DNA of 64,000 bases from Petrolisthes cinctipes (taxonomy: Eukaryota > Arthropoda > Malacostraca > Decapoda > Porcellanidae): positions 12,501 to 76,500 of the forward strand of contig JAWQEG010000368.1 of the NCBI GenBank assembly GCA_033782935.1. Reading direction: 5' to 3'. The notes below the pieces were generated by a model, which was not told the DNA's origin, did no database searches, and saw only the letters and a program-made list of their open reading frames with translations. The position numbers and the translations under genes are program-made. Position 1 is the first letter of the stretch; each line of letters opens with the position of its first letter. This document shows positions 24,901-35,020 of this stretch, in pieces.

Positions 24901-27602
24901 GCTATCTACCTCCCTCTTTGTCTCCCCTGCTTCTTACCTCCCTCCCTGACTCCTCCCCCCCTCCACCCACCTGTGTGTGTGTTATAATTCCCAATCTTGG
25001 CACAAATTTCAGTATTAGCCACATTATTTCTCTTGCCTAAAATGGAGTAATCTCAAACCTTTGCAAACACCTGACAACCCTTTGTTAAAGCCTATGACCA
25101 TTTTTTACCATAACCGAATAATTACGAATGCTTACTTTCCTGCATAAAAACTTTTGTTCAACATAGCTGCACAGGTATTATTGTTCACATTTTAGACATT
25201 GGTATGCTCTGGTTTCATTGAACTTATACATAACCAGGGAAAAGATTTTAACATGAGTAAGCACAGAACCATTCATTCTTGGAAAAGGGGTTTTAATACA
25301 GCTGGATCGTTTCCACATAAGGTAAGCTCAGCCACGTCGGTTGTCATATTTTAATATAGCATCGTAATTTTAACAGGTTTATGATCCTACAAATATGCAG
25401 TTCCCTTGTGTTCTATCCCGACCAACTTTGGTTATCACGTAGGGTATTGATGGCAGCCAAGGAAAGAGGAAATGATGAGATGACCAACTCATCATTTCAT
25501 CTTGACTACTGAGGATGGTGGCAATGTCCACCGAAACTGTTTGGTAATAAACAACTTCAGTCTGCCAGTGTGAGATTTCTTTTCGTCATAGGCAATCACG
25601 CCATAGTGATTCCTCTAATCTAAGACTGAACAGATTCCAACCTGTCATTAGACTGGAATGATGCAAAGTATAAGGACTAAGAGAAATGTGGAGTCCACCC
25701 CTGTGACAAACAAATTCTTTGATTTCATGACCCATCAGACTCCAAATATAACTAAGAAATATCAGTCAGACAAAAAATATACCACTGGATACATGGAAGT
25801 GGTTCAGAAACACCACTCCTAGATACAGTATAAGTAAAAAATATGAAAGAAATTCGAACTCAAAGCTTGGAGAACGAGACTGACTAGGATAGAAGAGAGA
25901 TTAAGTGGAAAAAGGAAGGGAGAATGACAGAGAAAGTTGGAGGATAAGTTGAAGGAATGAGGGAAGAGATGGAGGAACGGAACAAGGGAGAAAAAGGGGG
26001 ATGGAGGGTGCATGGCAGATAGAGAGGGGAGGGAGGGAGCAGTGGAGAGATTGACTAATTGATTGATATGAAGCACCGCAACAGCAAGGTCATATAGCGC
26101 CAGAAGGTGATAGAGGTGAGACAGCAAGCAGGAAGGAAAGAACTGAAAGAAAGTGGCTGGGGCCAAAAGGGTACCAAAACCCTTAAAGTATTACCCACAA
26201 TCCCACATCACTACTGGCAATACCCCCTAATGGGGAGCAATGGAGAGAAATAGGGAGGAAGGAAGAAGTGGAAAGAAAGAAGGGGGAGGAAGGCAGCAGT
26301 GGAGAGAAAGAGGGGGGAGGGAAGGAGTTGTGGAGAGAAAGAGGGATGAGGGATGAAGCAGGGGAGCTAGAGGAGGGACGTTATATGAGTATGGATATGT
26401 TTCTGGAGACTGGTTTGGGAAGGGCAGGGTGTAAGAGATGATAGTACTTGTAGATGGTATCATGTACTGGGTGTTGTTTTGATGTTCCTTGGCATGTGTG
26501 GGTGGTGTTGTTGAAGTTCCTCAAGCTGTCTGGCCGAGCAGCCCCGAGATCCTGATGAAGGCCATGGCCTGAACCAGGCTTTCCCACAATGCCCTCAGAG
26601 AGTGTATGTTGTGTTGTTGGCAAGTGCGGTTGTGTGCGTTGCAGTCTTCAATAATGTGTTTAATAGAATGGGGTGCTGTGTTGCATCCCGAACAGGCATC
26701 CACAATGGCTCCATCCAGCCTCTTCTGATATGTCAGAAGGGCCAGGTGGACTCTGTCCTCACGGGGAAGAGATGATTCAGATGGGTGGATATCAGGAGGT
26801 CGTGCATGCAGCTGTGTGTTGTTTTTGAGTGTTTGGATGGACTGATGAGTGATTTGAGTATTTATGGATATGTTTCTGGAGAATAGTTTGGGGTGGGCAG
26901 GGTGTAAGAGATGATAGTATTTGTGTATGGTATCATGTACTGGGTGTTGTTTTGATGCTCCTTGGCATGTGTGGGTGTTATAGTGGGTGGTATGGGTTTG
27001 AGGAGGCTGCAGCAAGTGTTTGTGTGCCTCTCACATCAAGGTGGTTCATGATCTTGAGGACTTTGGTTTCATTGTGTACGTGGTCTGTAGATGTGGTAGC
27101 TGTACAGCCTGTGGTTATCTTTAGGGCTTTATTCTGTATGGTCTGATGGGTGTTGAGATGAGTCTCAGTGAGGTTTGAGGCCCAGGCAGGGCTTGCAATA
27201 TAAGTAAATAGCTACAGTTATACATCACCTCAATGTAATTAAATAACTATAGTCATGTGAAGGACAAGTGAAGAGGGGGAACAGAAGGATATCGTACATC
27301 TGGAAATGAGGGTAAGTGATACCAGATGAAATCTGGTTGAGGCAAATCTGAGGTAGGTATGAATACTTGTGGCCAACAGAACTTCAGATTTAGGGAATAT
27401 TGAAGATGAAAGGCTACTGCTATTAGTTATTTTGCATAACTATATTCATATTTGAAATGTAGGTTTGTAAGACACCAAATCAGGTGTGTACTGTGTAGCT
27501 CAATTACACTTCTTGATAGAAACTTGACAGACTTTGAATGATCCAGTGCTCGTGCCATACTTACAATTCCTCTCTTTGACGCTGTGACAGAACCATTTTC
27601 AT
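15896..27602 (-). CDS. Lis1: Lissencephaly-1 homolog (LIS1, PAFAH1B1), nine coding exons, complete
   Basis: Coding exons, in order of translation: 27602-27565, 24296-24143, 24028-23882, 23290-23134, 22852-22678, 20926-20791, 19834-19679, 19034-18839, 15969-15896. They sum to 1233 bases, 410 codons plus TAA, the same length as human LIS1, and every junction is GT-AG and in phase. Residues 1-40 hold the LisH dimerisation motif ([13 protein letters not shown]), 55-85 a coiled coil, and about 105-410 seven WD40 repeats forming a propeller ([58 protein letters not shown]). The protein regulates cytoplasmic dynein with NudE/NudEL in nuclear positioning, mitosis and axonal transport, and is the non-catalytic subunit of PAF acetylhydrolase 1B. 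The start ATG is followed by [11 protein letters not shown], as in the family. Introns carry MITEs and LINE pieces but no exon is damaged. Confidence 0.98.
16461..16530 (+). repeat. Left arm of a decayed inverted repeat in LIS1 intron 8
   Basis: About 70 bases, containing CTTAAACCAAGTTT and CTGTATACAGCGTTGCCATG, resemble the reverse complement of about 18736-18812. The pair flanks two intact MITEs, so it may be an older foldback element that received later insertions. Confidence 0.5.
16691..16963. mobile_element. MITE with TIR starting CAGTTGGCCACAAG, TA duplication
   Basis: The first 29 bases (CAGTTGGCCACAAGATTCCC and on) are the exact complement of the last 29. Further inside, GTTTACTCCAGAGAA pairs with TTCTCTGGAGTAAAC. 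TA duplications lie at 16689-16690 and 16964-16965. At 273 bp it has no coding capacity. It sits in LIS1 intron 8 and looks recent, because the ends are perfect. Confidence 0.92.
17622..18686. mobile_element. Pogo/Tigger-like non-autonomous DNA transposon
   Basis: The left end CAGTAAACCTCCGCTAAAT and the complement of the right end, CAGTAAACCCTCGCTAACT, form terminal repeats of about 24 bp between TA dinucleotides (17620-17621 and 18687-18688). Inner sequence near both ends is rich in CGGATA and TCGGAT words. The 1065 bp hold no transposase frame. The TIR family CAGTAAACCCTCG is typical of pogo/Tigger elements, and a second short copy lies at 46827-47187. Confidence 0.82.
18736..18812 (-). 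repeat. Right arm of the decayed inverted repeat in LIS1 intron 8
   Basis: The reverse complement matches 16461-16530 (CTTAAACCAAGTTT and CCTGTATACAG...CGTTGCCATG words). Confidence 0.5.
18839..19034 (-). CDS. Lis1: LIS1 coding exon 8 (WD repeat 6 and start of 7)
   Basis: Residues 322-387, [30 protein letters not shown], and the strand ending [10 protein letters not shown]. Ends one base into Asp387. Confidence 0.97.
19679..19834 (-). CDS. Lis1: LIS1 coding exon 7 (WD repeat 5)
   Basis: Residues 270-321, [15 protein letters not shown], an arthropod-type variable loop, then [12 protein letters not shown]. Donor GTGGGA. Confidence 0.97.
20791..20926 (-). CDS. Lis1: LIS1 coding exon 6 (WD repeat 4)
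   Basis: Residues 224-269, [11 protein letters not shown] through [11 protein letters not shown] to TKECK. The intron before it carries a palindromic MITE and a LINE fragment. Confidence 0.97.
20981..21259. mobile_element. Near-palindromic MITE with TIR starting CAGTCTCGGCCTGG, TA duplication
   Basis: The two halves are reverse complements over about 110-120 bases each, with a few mismatches (shared words CAGTCTCGGCCTGGAGTAAG, TATCCACCCACTCCCA and GACTCATCAACCTG). TA duplications lie at 20979-20980 and 21260-21261. The transcript would fold into one long hairpin. It sits in the LIS1 intron between exons 5 and 6. Confidence 0.92.
21985..22575 (+). mobile_element. LINE reverse-transcriptase C-terminal fragment
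   Basis: The plus-strand frame at 22026-22355 gives the pattern GIVLCKHGS, then [30 protein letters not shown] and [16 protein letters not shown]. This is the conserved region after the catalytic domain in many arthropod and mollusc non-LTR elements. Beyond a stop, the sequence continues as [19 protein letters not shown]. It is 5' truncated and has stops, so it is inactive. It lies antisense to LIS1 inside an intron. Confidence 0.85.
22678..22852 (-). CDS. Lis1: LIS1 coding exon 5 (WD repeats 2-3)
   Basis: Residues 166-224 with [26 protein letters not shown] and [13 protein letters not shown]. Donor GTCAGT. Confidence 0.97.
23134..23290 (-). CDS. Lis1: LIS1 coding exon 4 (WD repeats 1-2)
   Basis: Residues 114-165 with [19 protein letters not shown] and [18 protein letters not shown]. 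Ends one base into the next codon. Confidence 0.97.
23882..24028 (-). CDS. Lis1: LIS1 coding exon 3 (coiled coil and linker to propeller)
   Basis: Residues 65-113, from [14 protein letters not shown] through the WIPRPPEKY linker to the first WD strand (TGHRAPVTR). The intron before it is only 114 bases and contains a poly(A) tract of about 27. Confidence 0.97.
24059..24087. repeat. Poly(A) tract in LIS1 intron 2
   Basis: An almost pure A run inside the 114-base intron. On the transcribed strand it reads as poly(U) and may serve as part of the polypyrimidine tract. Confidence 0.85.
24143..24296 (-). CDS. Lis1: LIS1 coding exon 2 (LisH motif, start of coiled coil)
   Basis: Residues 13-64, beginning [20 protein letters not shown] and ending in the basic helix RLQKK. 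Acceptor TTTCAG, donor GTAATT. Confidence 0.97.
25440..25600 (+). mobile_element. Possible Penelope-like element 3' relic with hammerhead-like core
   Basis: Bases 25509-25536 read CTGAGGA, T, GGTGG, a six-base loop, CCACC, then GAAA. This is the order of a hammerhead ribozyme core (CUGANGA, stem II, GAAA), except for an unpaired T before stem II. It is followed by CTGTTTGGTAATAAAC. Similar 3' segments occur in Penelope-like elements, which often carry hammerheads. No reverse transcriptase or GIY-YIG frame is visible nearby, so the assignment is tentative. Confidence 0.3.
25860..26060. repeat. Purine-rich (GGGA/AGAG) low-complexity stretch
   Basis: Irregular GGAGGGA and AGAGA words, continued around 26240-26380. 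Pro/Ser/Leu-rich minus frames across it are artefacts. Confidence 0.6.
26389..26507 (-). mobile_element. Internal piece of an older LINE copy interrupted by the next one
   Basis: This segment duplicates about 26861-26980 with a few differences (GGATATGTTTCTGGAGA, GATGGTATCATGTACTGG, CTTGGCATGTGTGGGTG). It is directly abutted by the 3' terminus of the copy at 26508-27190. The simplest reading is that the second element inserted into the first. Confidence 0.7.
26508..27190 (-). mobile_element. LINE 3' half with CCHC-like C-terminus (family X, copy 1)
   Basis: A minus-strand frame at 27015-26521 encodes [20 protein letters not shown], then [21 protein letters not shown]. This is the Cys-Cys-His-Cys knuckle that ends many jockey-like ORF2 proteins. 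The 3' end on the minus strand reads CTCGGCCAGACAGCTTGAGG followed by AACTTCAACAAC. Other copies occur at 44366-45130 (split by a SINE) and 61735-61914. It lies in LIS1 intron 1 in the same orientation as the gene. Confidence 0.82.
27565..27602 (-). CDS. Lis1: LIS1 coding exon 1 (start codon, residues 1-13)
   Basis: Encodes [12 protein letters not shown] plus two bases of Leu13, and is followed by the donor GTAAGT. The exon is only 38 bases long and was identified because it reproduces the conserved LIS1 N-terminus and completes the 410-residue length. Confidence 0.95.
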
Positions 27603-27959
27603 GATCGTAGTTTTACTATGGGCACCAAACAACTCGCAGGTAACACTTCTTACACCTCCATATCTGAAAAAATGCTTGAATTACCATTTTGAGACTACAG
27701 TACATACAACATAGCTTGTTCAATAATAGTACTATACAAACAAAACATACTAATGTACTGTACAGTATATATTTAACAAAAGGTCACCAAGGCACTCGTA
27801 TATTATTATTAAAATGAGTCCTGACCTGACTTGTGAACATTATATATTACCCTCATTTTATGTATTGTACATACCGTACAATAACTTGTAAATACTGCAA
27901 GCCATTGACAATTATACAAAGCATAGTACATTAGCAAGGAAGTGCCAATACAATATGGA

Positions 27960-27980
27960 GAAAAAAAAAAAAAAAAAAAA
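27960..27980. repeat. Poly(A) tract
   Basis: An A run upstream of the LIS1 start, without an adjacent recognisable retrocopy. Confidence 0.7.
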
Positions 27981-28220
27981 TACAGTATATATACCAGAGA
28001 TGACAGATATAGTTCTCATAATTATGGTAAATTACGTATGATGTTAGAATAAAAACTGGTTTAGGGTATACATATATATTGTACTACAATTTGTTTTAAG
28101 ACCATCTACTGATAGGAGACTACTTTTAGTCCTCATAATTTTCCTTGTTCACCATACCAAGATATCAAGCCTGTAAAATAAGCTGAAAAAATATCTGGAA
28201 AGAGGAACAAGGCAGGATTT

Positions 28221-28679
28221 TCACTAGCCCGTTTTCACGGTGGACGTTCATGTCTATGACATCACAAGCGTCTTGTTGGCCATTCAACATCACATGAAAA
28301 TATGAACTAAAAATATTTGTACTCCAAATAAGATATAACTTATGAAATATTAATAATAATGTACTATATTGCTACTGGAAGCCCGGCAACACCGCACCTT
28401 GGTAGTAAACAAACCCAGTTTAACCCACACGTGGAGTCACAGGGCTCACAGCCTAAAGCAGCAGACAGTTGTAATTTTACAACATTTCTCTCCTAGTATA
28501 TCCTGCTTTGGTCACAAGAAAAATTGTTAAAAATAGAAGTATGTCCTCGTCCATGCTTTCTTGATGTTGTTGTAAAGAAATGGTGGGAACCATGGGACTG
28601 ACTACCAAAAGAGCCCAACTCCTCCTTGGCCGCATAGATGTCATTAACGTGAAAGTCCACCGTCCAAACGGGCTAGTGA
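28221..28679. mobile_element. MITE-like element with long diverged TIRs starting TCACTAGCCCGTTT
   Basis: The left end TCACTAGCCCGTTTTCACGG and the complement of the right end, TCACTAGCCCGTTTGGACGG, agree, and similarity continues through GTGGAC, TTCA and ATGACATC for about 47 bp. A clear target duplication was not identified. No transposase frame. Minus-strand frames of 66-96 codons over it are accidental. Confidence 0.72.
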
Positions 28680-30714
28680 GAAACCCGCGTAATTTCTTTG
28701 TCATGCAGAGAGAGGGAGAGAGCGGAGATAACAACAGTCTCTGAGGAAACAGCGGCCTTTTGGACACCCACAGATTGCAAGGAAATAATAATTCAGCTGA
28801 GGAGTCAATGTTCTTCCAGGCATCCTTGTCACTTTTAGGCAGTTAAATGTACCAGTACTGGGATAAGTATGCTTTGGTCTGCCATAGCTCCTTCTAACCA
28901 AATAATACAGTACAAGCTTGCTCCCAAAATAGTCCTGACCATCCAGACTGAATTTATACTTCTTGAATTTTTTAGAAATAAAATACTCATGACTAAAACA
29001 TTACTTCTCACATATATCCTGCATTCTGTTCATCTATTAACCCTTTCCTTTTTAATGTTTTTCCTCTCCTGAGACTTTCTTCCATTTAGGTAATTGCCAC
29101 TCATGGTCACTTATACTGGGGCACAGTATTTATTCATTTTTATTTTCTTAGTAAGACTGTAAGACATGCACTTCGTTCCTCCAAAAAAGGAAATCAATGG
29201 GATCTTCAAATCTATATGAAAAAATCTTGTTTCTCACCAATAAATAAACATTGTGACACATAGCTACCATTAATGTGCTCAGTGGCAGCACTATGTCAAC
29301 CCACGTCTGTCTTGGTTCACGTCTTATCATGTTATTATCAGCCACCGCTTGGCATGAACGAAATACAGTGCCAATATGGTCAATATGATAACAGCTAGTC
29401 ACTGTTCTTACATGGCTTTCAAGGCCAAGAACCTCTCAAGTTGGATTTTCCTAACACAGATTTTCCATCTTTACAGCATAGTAGCATTTTTAAGTTGGGT
29501 ATATAGTTTAATTATGTTGTTTCTATATACGGTATATAATATTGTTGCTACCATATGTATCATTACTGGAAAAACAAATTTTAATAAGAAAGGTAAATAT
29601 GAGAATAGTTAACAAAAACATATACCAGTATTAATTAATATGAATATGAAGAACACGTATAACAAGGAATTAAGCCACACAGCATATCCATGCTCTAAAC
29701 AATGGAAAGGCCCATGTACCGGTAAAATACAGTAATAATATTTTGACAATAAAACCTACTTCCTAAGAACACTTACTGTACTAATAAAGGAAATTCCTGC
29801 CATTTCACCACTATAAATCCTGAGTATATTACTGTACTTATTAAGCTTATGAAAATACTGTATATATATCCCAGATCAGTAGCCTTGGCAACATAACATG
29901 GTAGGGTCTAGGGATGCATGCAGGTGAGCCATTATCAGCTACCGTACCCTTCCTTTCTGCATCCTCCAAGTTTGGCACATAGCTTTATCAGGGGATGAGT
30001 CATCTCATTTGCATATGAATGTTTTCAAGGATGACTTGCTATTCCACCGAGGAAAGAGTGGGTTTGACCTCCAGCATTGTCAAACACAAAATGCTACTAC
30101 AGTATACTTCAAAAATTTACTGTACATGTACAGTACATTCCACCACTGACTGGTGATGCAGTACAGTACTGTACTGTCTTGTGTAATCATAATGATAATC
30201 TTGCTATACTACATTCAGTAGCAACTGATTATAAAGATGGGTATATAATTTTTTTACTCAGATGCACTCATTGTTCACCAAAATTCTGGTAACATCTGGT
30301 ATCAACATTTCATATACAGTATGTTATCAAACAAACCTAATGCAACACATGTAACACAACTCCCAGAATAATGCAATATTTACACTAGAATATTTGACTC
30401 AACAACCAACAATGACTCCCACAATATCATACTAATGTATAGTGTATAATTATATACTCTCAGTACTCTACTGTTGTTTTGCATAAGATTAGGAAGAAAT
30501 TGCTCTTAAAAAAAAAAAAGAGTACTGTATACCATTACGTACCGAATGTACTATAAAATACCGGTACATCTTTCCACTGGCCAGGATAATTACACACTGA
30601 CAGCCAGATGCATTGCAGCTATAAAACAAGCATATACACTAGTAAAGCTCCAGTCTAACCAAAATAACAAAAACACAAGATAGAAATGGACAATGAGTAA
30701 TACTGCTATCGAAA
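28680..30714. other. Intergenic, nothing recognised
   Basis: AT-rich DNA with many TACTGTACAGTA-like words (for example 30118-30175). No exon-like frame or family hit. If LIS1 has a non-coding first exon, it may lie here or farther upstream. Confidence 0.4.
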
Positions 30715-30722
30715 GTTGCATG

Positions 30723-31189
30723 CAAGGGTGCCGAATCGGATTTTAAGTTAATAATTCAGACTCCAGGAAATTTTAAGGTTACGACTGATTCCAACCCCTT
30801 TCCTTTACCAATACAGTACTGGGCCAACCATTAGTTCACTTTATCATAAATTTGTTCATATAATATTGTATAATACATGATGTGGTATAACGTATCTCTC
30901 ACTGACATCGTTTGATATTTATATAAATCAGTGATCTACAGGGTAATTCATTCGAAACATCATGAAATAAAATAATAATAATAAGTCCACAATACATGTC
31001 TAGAATCAATATTTCCACAAAAGCTTCCACAAAGGCTATTATTCCCCACAAATTAATGGAAATTTCCCAATAGTAGCCTATTTTTCACCTCAAGTACCTT
31101 ACACGAGAGTTTATCACATAAAGGAGTCGGAGTCGGACTCCGGCCAAAAAGCATCCGACTTCGATTCTGACTCCAACTCCGCACCCCTG
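30723..31189. mobile_element. hAT-like MITE with perfect 8-bp duplication GTTGCATG
   Basis: The left end CAAGGGTGCCGAATCGGA and the complement of the right end, CAGGGGTGCGGAGTTGGAG, are imperfect terminal repeats starting CA(A/G)GGGTG, as in hAT elements. Identical 8-base words GTTGCATG flank it at 30715-30722 and 31190-31197, the duplication size expected for hAT. The right end also carries GAGTCGGAGTCGG-type repeats. At 467 bp it has no coding capacity. Confidence 0.88.
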
Positions 31190-31197
31190 GTTGCATG

Positions 31198-32611
31198 CTA
31201 CATACTTAAATAAAAAATATAAACCATGCATCCCCTCCCAGTATGCACTATTTTGAGGATAAACATGAAATAACATATCCATGAATATAATACACTAAAC
31301 ACACATATACTGTGGGGCAAAATAATATAAAATAAACAATCCTGTACTATTGTACCAGGATATGTTGTACAGTACATGCAGAAATTTATAATTAATTCAA
31401 ACTACTGTACTAGGAATTTACTACCGGTATGTATTAATTATATAAAAAAAAAATTGTTGAGGAAACACACACACCACACACATACAGTATGACAGACAAA
31501 ACAGCACTTACACAATACACCCCTCCTGTCAGGTAGCTACTGATGCTCTAGCCAAGGAAAAAGAAGGAAATACTTATCTTCTACCATTAATTAGCAACTA
31601 TAATAAACTTATTCACTATAATCAACTTTCATCTAATACCTATACTGTTAAAGCAAAACTATTACAGTAACATATGGTAGTACCCAACAAAGACCTTTTT
31701 TGACTCGGTAAAATTCAAGAACATAATTTAATCATAACCCAGTGGAATAATTAACCCTGTTTGATAAAAGTATTCAAGTACCATCATTCTAACGTTAGAA
31801 AAAAGGTTCCCAAAGCAATCCAATGAAAGAAACCATGCAAATTCAGGACAAATGCATTTTCTTTTATCTTTAAGGGGTGTGCCACCCTTCATTCCCCAGC
31901 CACTAAACATTGACAATTAATTACTGCACACTACTAACATCTGAGCCCCAGTCAACCCTAAAGAAAATATTAGCAGCTCATTATCATACAGAAACTGCAG
32001 TATTACCCAATCAAACACCTACATTTATAACAGTCTGGTTCTGGATATTTCCATGAGCATAGGCCAATAACAAATGTACCGTACTTATGGTAAGGACTGA
32101 AATTCATGGCTATATTCAATAAGTAATAACAGTGTAAACTGTAAATGATCCATTTTGGTTATAGCCAAATCAATGAACTTTAATTTGTGAAAACAAAGAA
32201 AATGTATCGTTCACCATAAAAACGGTAATTATTCTTGCAACTTCGACAATGTCAATACACAAAATGTCAAACATACACGATAGCTGTGTAATATGGATAT
32301 AAATTTTCCAGAAAGCAGATTCTGTTAGATTGGGAAAATCTGATGGTACTGTATAAATATCAAGTAATATCACTGACATATACACCAGGTAATAGCTTGT
32401 CAAAGTGTTTACATCACACAAATCTTTTTTTAATGTGGATGGCAAGGTTCAAAATAACCAATAATTTTTCTAGCCATCCACGGTAATGTAATGTACTTCT
32501 CAAGATCTGTGTATGCCCTAGGGTGGTAATTAGGCTAAGACTGTGACAAGTAAGGACTCGACGTAGCCAAGAAGGCCTCGAACCCATTTACCAGCTTGGA
32601 GATACGGTATT
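31198..32611. other. Intergenic, nothing recognised
   Basis: AT-rich DNA with only short frames. Short A tract at 31445 and a (CA) patch at about 31467. Confidence 0.4.
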
Positions 32612-32613
32612 TA

Positions 32614-32946
32614 TTGAAAGAATTACCGTTTTGTAGCGGTGTTGCCAGATCCGGCTAGGTCCCAGTATTTTGCCCCGGTCATTTCCTGTACTTTACCACG
32701 GTTATTTCCCGGTAGTTTGCCCAGGTTAGGTCCTGGTAGTCTGCCCAGGTTAGGTCCCGGTAGTCTGATGCAGTCTACTTTAGGTTAGGTCAGGCTAATT
32801 TCAAAATGCCCCATTTGAATATGCCCTATCTTGGAAATGGGGCATTTGTGGAAGAAATGTCATAGAAGAAAATAGTCTTAGAATGGTCTAAATATGTGGG
32901 TAATGAAGGTAGAAAAACCATATGCAATAACGGTTAATTCTTTCAA
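32614..32946 (+). mobile_element. MITE with TIR TTGAAAGAATTACCGTT and GGTTAGGTCCCGG repeats (copy 2)
   Basis: A full-length partner of the element at 9275-9571, in opposite orientation, with TA duplications at 32612-32613 and 32947-32948. The interior holds repeated units (CCGGTAGTTTGCCCAGGTTA type) followed by GGTTAGGTCAGGCTAATTTC. It is 333 bp versus 297 bp, the difference being mainly an extra segment near 32805-32850. Confidence 0.9.
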
Positions 32947-33030
32947 TATTTTACTCGTTATTTGTTGTTGGGATATTCTATGCCCCGCTCCACCAGCAGA
33001 TGGTGCTCCACAGGGCCTCTCTTAATATTA

Positions 33031-33441
33031 TTAAACACTATAATCACTTGTAATACTCATATCATCCATGTCGTAACACTCGGCGAACAGATGTGTTTTC
33101 AGTCTTTTCTTAAAAATCGTGCAATTTTCACTACTCCAGACATTTAATAGCAATCCATTAAAGAGCCTTGGTGCACACCTTTCAGACGCTCTGAAACCCA
33201 TTGTTAGATTACTCCATGGCTCATTTAACCTGTATTGTTCATCACTATGCCTGAGTTCCATTGAGAAATTTACTTGAAAACCTCTTAAAAGATTCATCAA
33301 GTACTCTGGAGATACTCCCATTGAGCAATCAAAACAACAGTTATGACATCCACATCTCTGAAGCTCCACCAACACATCAGAGAGATGGTGAATAAAGCTG
33401 ACGGAGTGGCCCACAAACTGTGTAAGTCCACTGTAAACCAC
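33031..33441 (-). mobile_element. Retroelement ORF2 C-terminal fragment
   Basis: A minus-strand frame of 136 codons contains GFRASERCAPRLFNGL and ENCTIFKKRLKTHLF. This matches the 'RAPxLWNxLP ... FKxxLKxxLF' signature that closes many CR1/L2/jockey reverse-transcriptase proteins. The upstream part has no named motif. No catalytic domain is attached, so it is a 3' remnant. Confidence 0.65.
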
Positions 33442-33489
33442 TCCTTGTCACAAACACACACCCAATTTTAGATTTTGCCTCTCCTTTGT

Positions 33490-33860
33490 GGAACCAAAAC
33501 TGCACAACGGACACCAAACGACTCAAAGCAGACAAGTTTCAGGCCTTAAGGACCTACTATACTCAGAGAGCCTAAAATTCAATCATATCTGTTGCTACAA
33601 AATCTATCACGACCTCTCCCCATTCCATCCCTCTGACCTCTTTACTATGGCACCTAACCTCAGCACTAAGGGCCAGTCTCAAAATAAATGTACAGCATTG
33701 TAACACACGATGTCAGAAAGCGATTTTTCTCCCACAGAATAGTGGAGAAGTGGAACTCCCTATCTGAACACACATTAAATGCACCTGGCTTAAAATAATG
33801 CAAAGACAGACTTGACACAGATCTTAGGTACTCACTCTCTGATTACCACACCTAAACCCG
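33490..33860 (+). mobile_element. Second retroelement ORF2 C-terminal remnant, opposite strand
   Basis: The plus-strand translation gives ICCYKIYHDLSPFHPSDLF, followed after stops by FSHRIVEKWNSL-like sequence in a shifted frame. This is the 'YKILxG...DLF...FFxxRVVxxWNSLP' signature of LINE C-termini, broken by stops and at least one frameshift. Together with 33031-33441 it makes a back-to-back pair. Confidence 0.6.
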
Positions 33861-34131
33861 ACCGACTACACTGATTTCAGTAGTTCAAATTTGACAAACC
33901 AAGCACACACACCCCTAGATAATTAGAATCTTGATATTCTTATAATTTATTGTCTGGTTGGAGTACCTAAGCCTCAACATAGGGCCTCTCCCCCACTTCA
34001 GCCGTTCTGTGTCGGTGAGTGGCCCCACCTGGTAAGATAACAGGTGTGTGGTCACCGTCAAGTACACCACACCTTCAGTACCCACCACCAGTAGTCCTCT
34101 ACCTACATCACCAACTTACTCGCCTTCCTAC

Positions 34132-34312
34132 TATAATTTGGGACACAGCCTTGACCACCAACCAATATCTAAAGGAAATTGGTAACTTCCTTTTGTGTGG
34201 CTATTCATAACTTTTACCAAAACCACCACCAACCAAAATATGAAGGAAATTGATAAGTAATTTCCTTTTCTTCTGAACTATTACCATAATTTGGGACACA
34301 GCCTTGACCAGT
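34132..34312. repeat. Duplicated segment 'ATAATTTGGGACACAGCC'
   Basis: ATAATTTGGGACACAGCCTT (followed by GACCA) occurs at about 34134 and again at about 34289. The bases between share AAGGAAATTG(G/A)TAA(C/G)T words, and a related word also occurs near 10265. It suggests a tandem duplication with a unit of about 155 bases. Confidence 0.55.
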
Positions 34313-34889
34313 GCCAGCAAACCTAGCTAATCTACTTAACCCTGTCTCAATATGATCAAGGTTAACTAAGCCCAAAGTAGAAAGAGACAAGCAAAACATC
34401 TTCGTACACCAAAAATATATCTCCAGCATTCCGTTAATCGGGCTGATAATTCACACACCTGCGAGTAACAAGTGCACCTGTACCGAAAAAAAAAAAAAAT
34501 TATTATTAAGGAAATGAATGGGTTTGGCCTCGACAGACAACAACACATAACTTACATACATACACACACCCGCCCCAGCCTTCTAGATCAATTCCTTTCA
34601 CCTTTTTTCTTCTACTTTGTTATTCCCTGCCCTGATTTGTCCTGGTTCCCCCTGCATACACATCCACACCTTATCACCTCGCCACACACACACATAGCCA
34701 CATAATCAATCCCAACCCAGCTGACATTCGGGGCCATATTCGCCTTTTCCAATGAGTCATCCGATATTTTGTTGTTTTGTCAGTCAATACCTAGTCTGCT
34801 GTCCATTTATACCCTTCACACCCAATCCTGCTGTTCCACCACACACTAACACAGCACATACAGCTACTTACTTCAAAGTATAAGAAGGT

Positions 34890-35020
34890 TACACGCAAAA
34901 ACCCCCGTAAATACGTTCGTTCGTTAGTCCAGTATTATTTTGCACTGGGTGAGACTCTCGTGCCCGGCGAGACTCAGCGAGATCGATCGGGTGGGGCCGG
35001 GCTCTTGGTTCCTCTTCATA
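34890..35020 (-). promoter_or_regulatory. CpG-containing GC-rich patch; possible LIS1 5' non-coding exon or promoter
   Basis: Against AT-rich surroundings this stretch has several CpGs (GTGCCCGGCGAGACTCAGCG, GATCGATCGG). On the minus strand it runs into a donor-like TTTGAA|GTAAGTAG at about 34880. LIS1 genes usually have distant 5' non-coding exons, so this is a reasonable but unproven candidate, 7 kb upstream of the start codon. Confidence 0.25.

Noticed and set aside
28477..28767. 96-codon minus-strand frame upstream of LIS1
   Set aside because: It overlaps the right end of an inverted-repeat element and shows no conserved motif.
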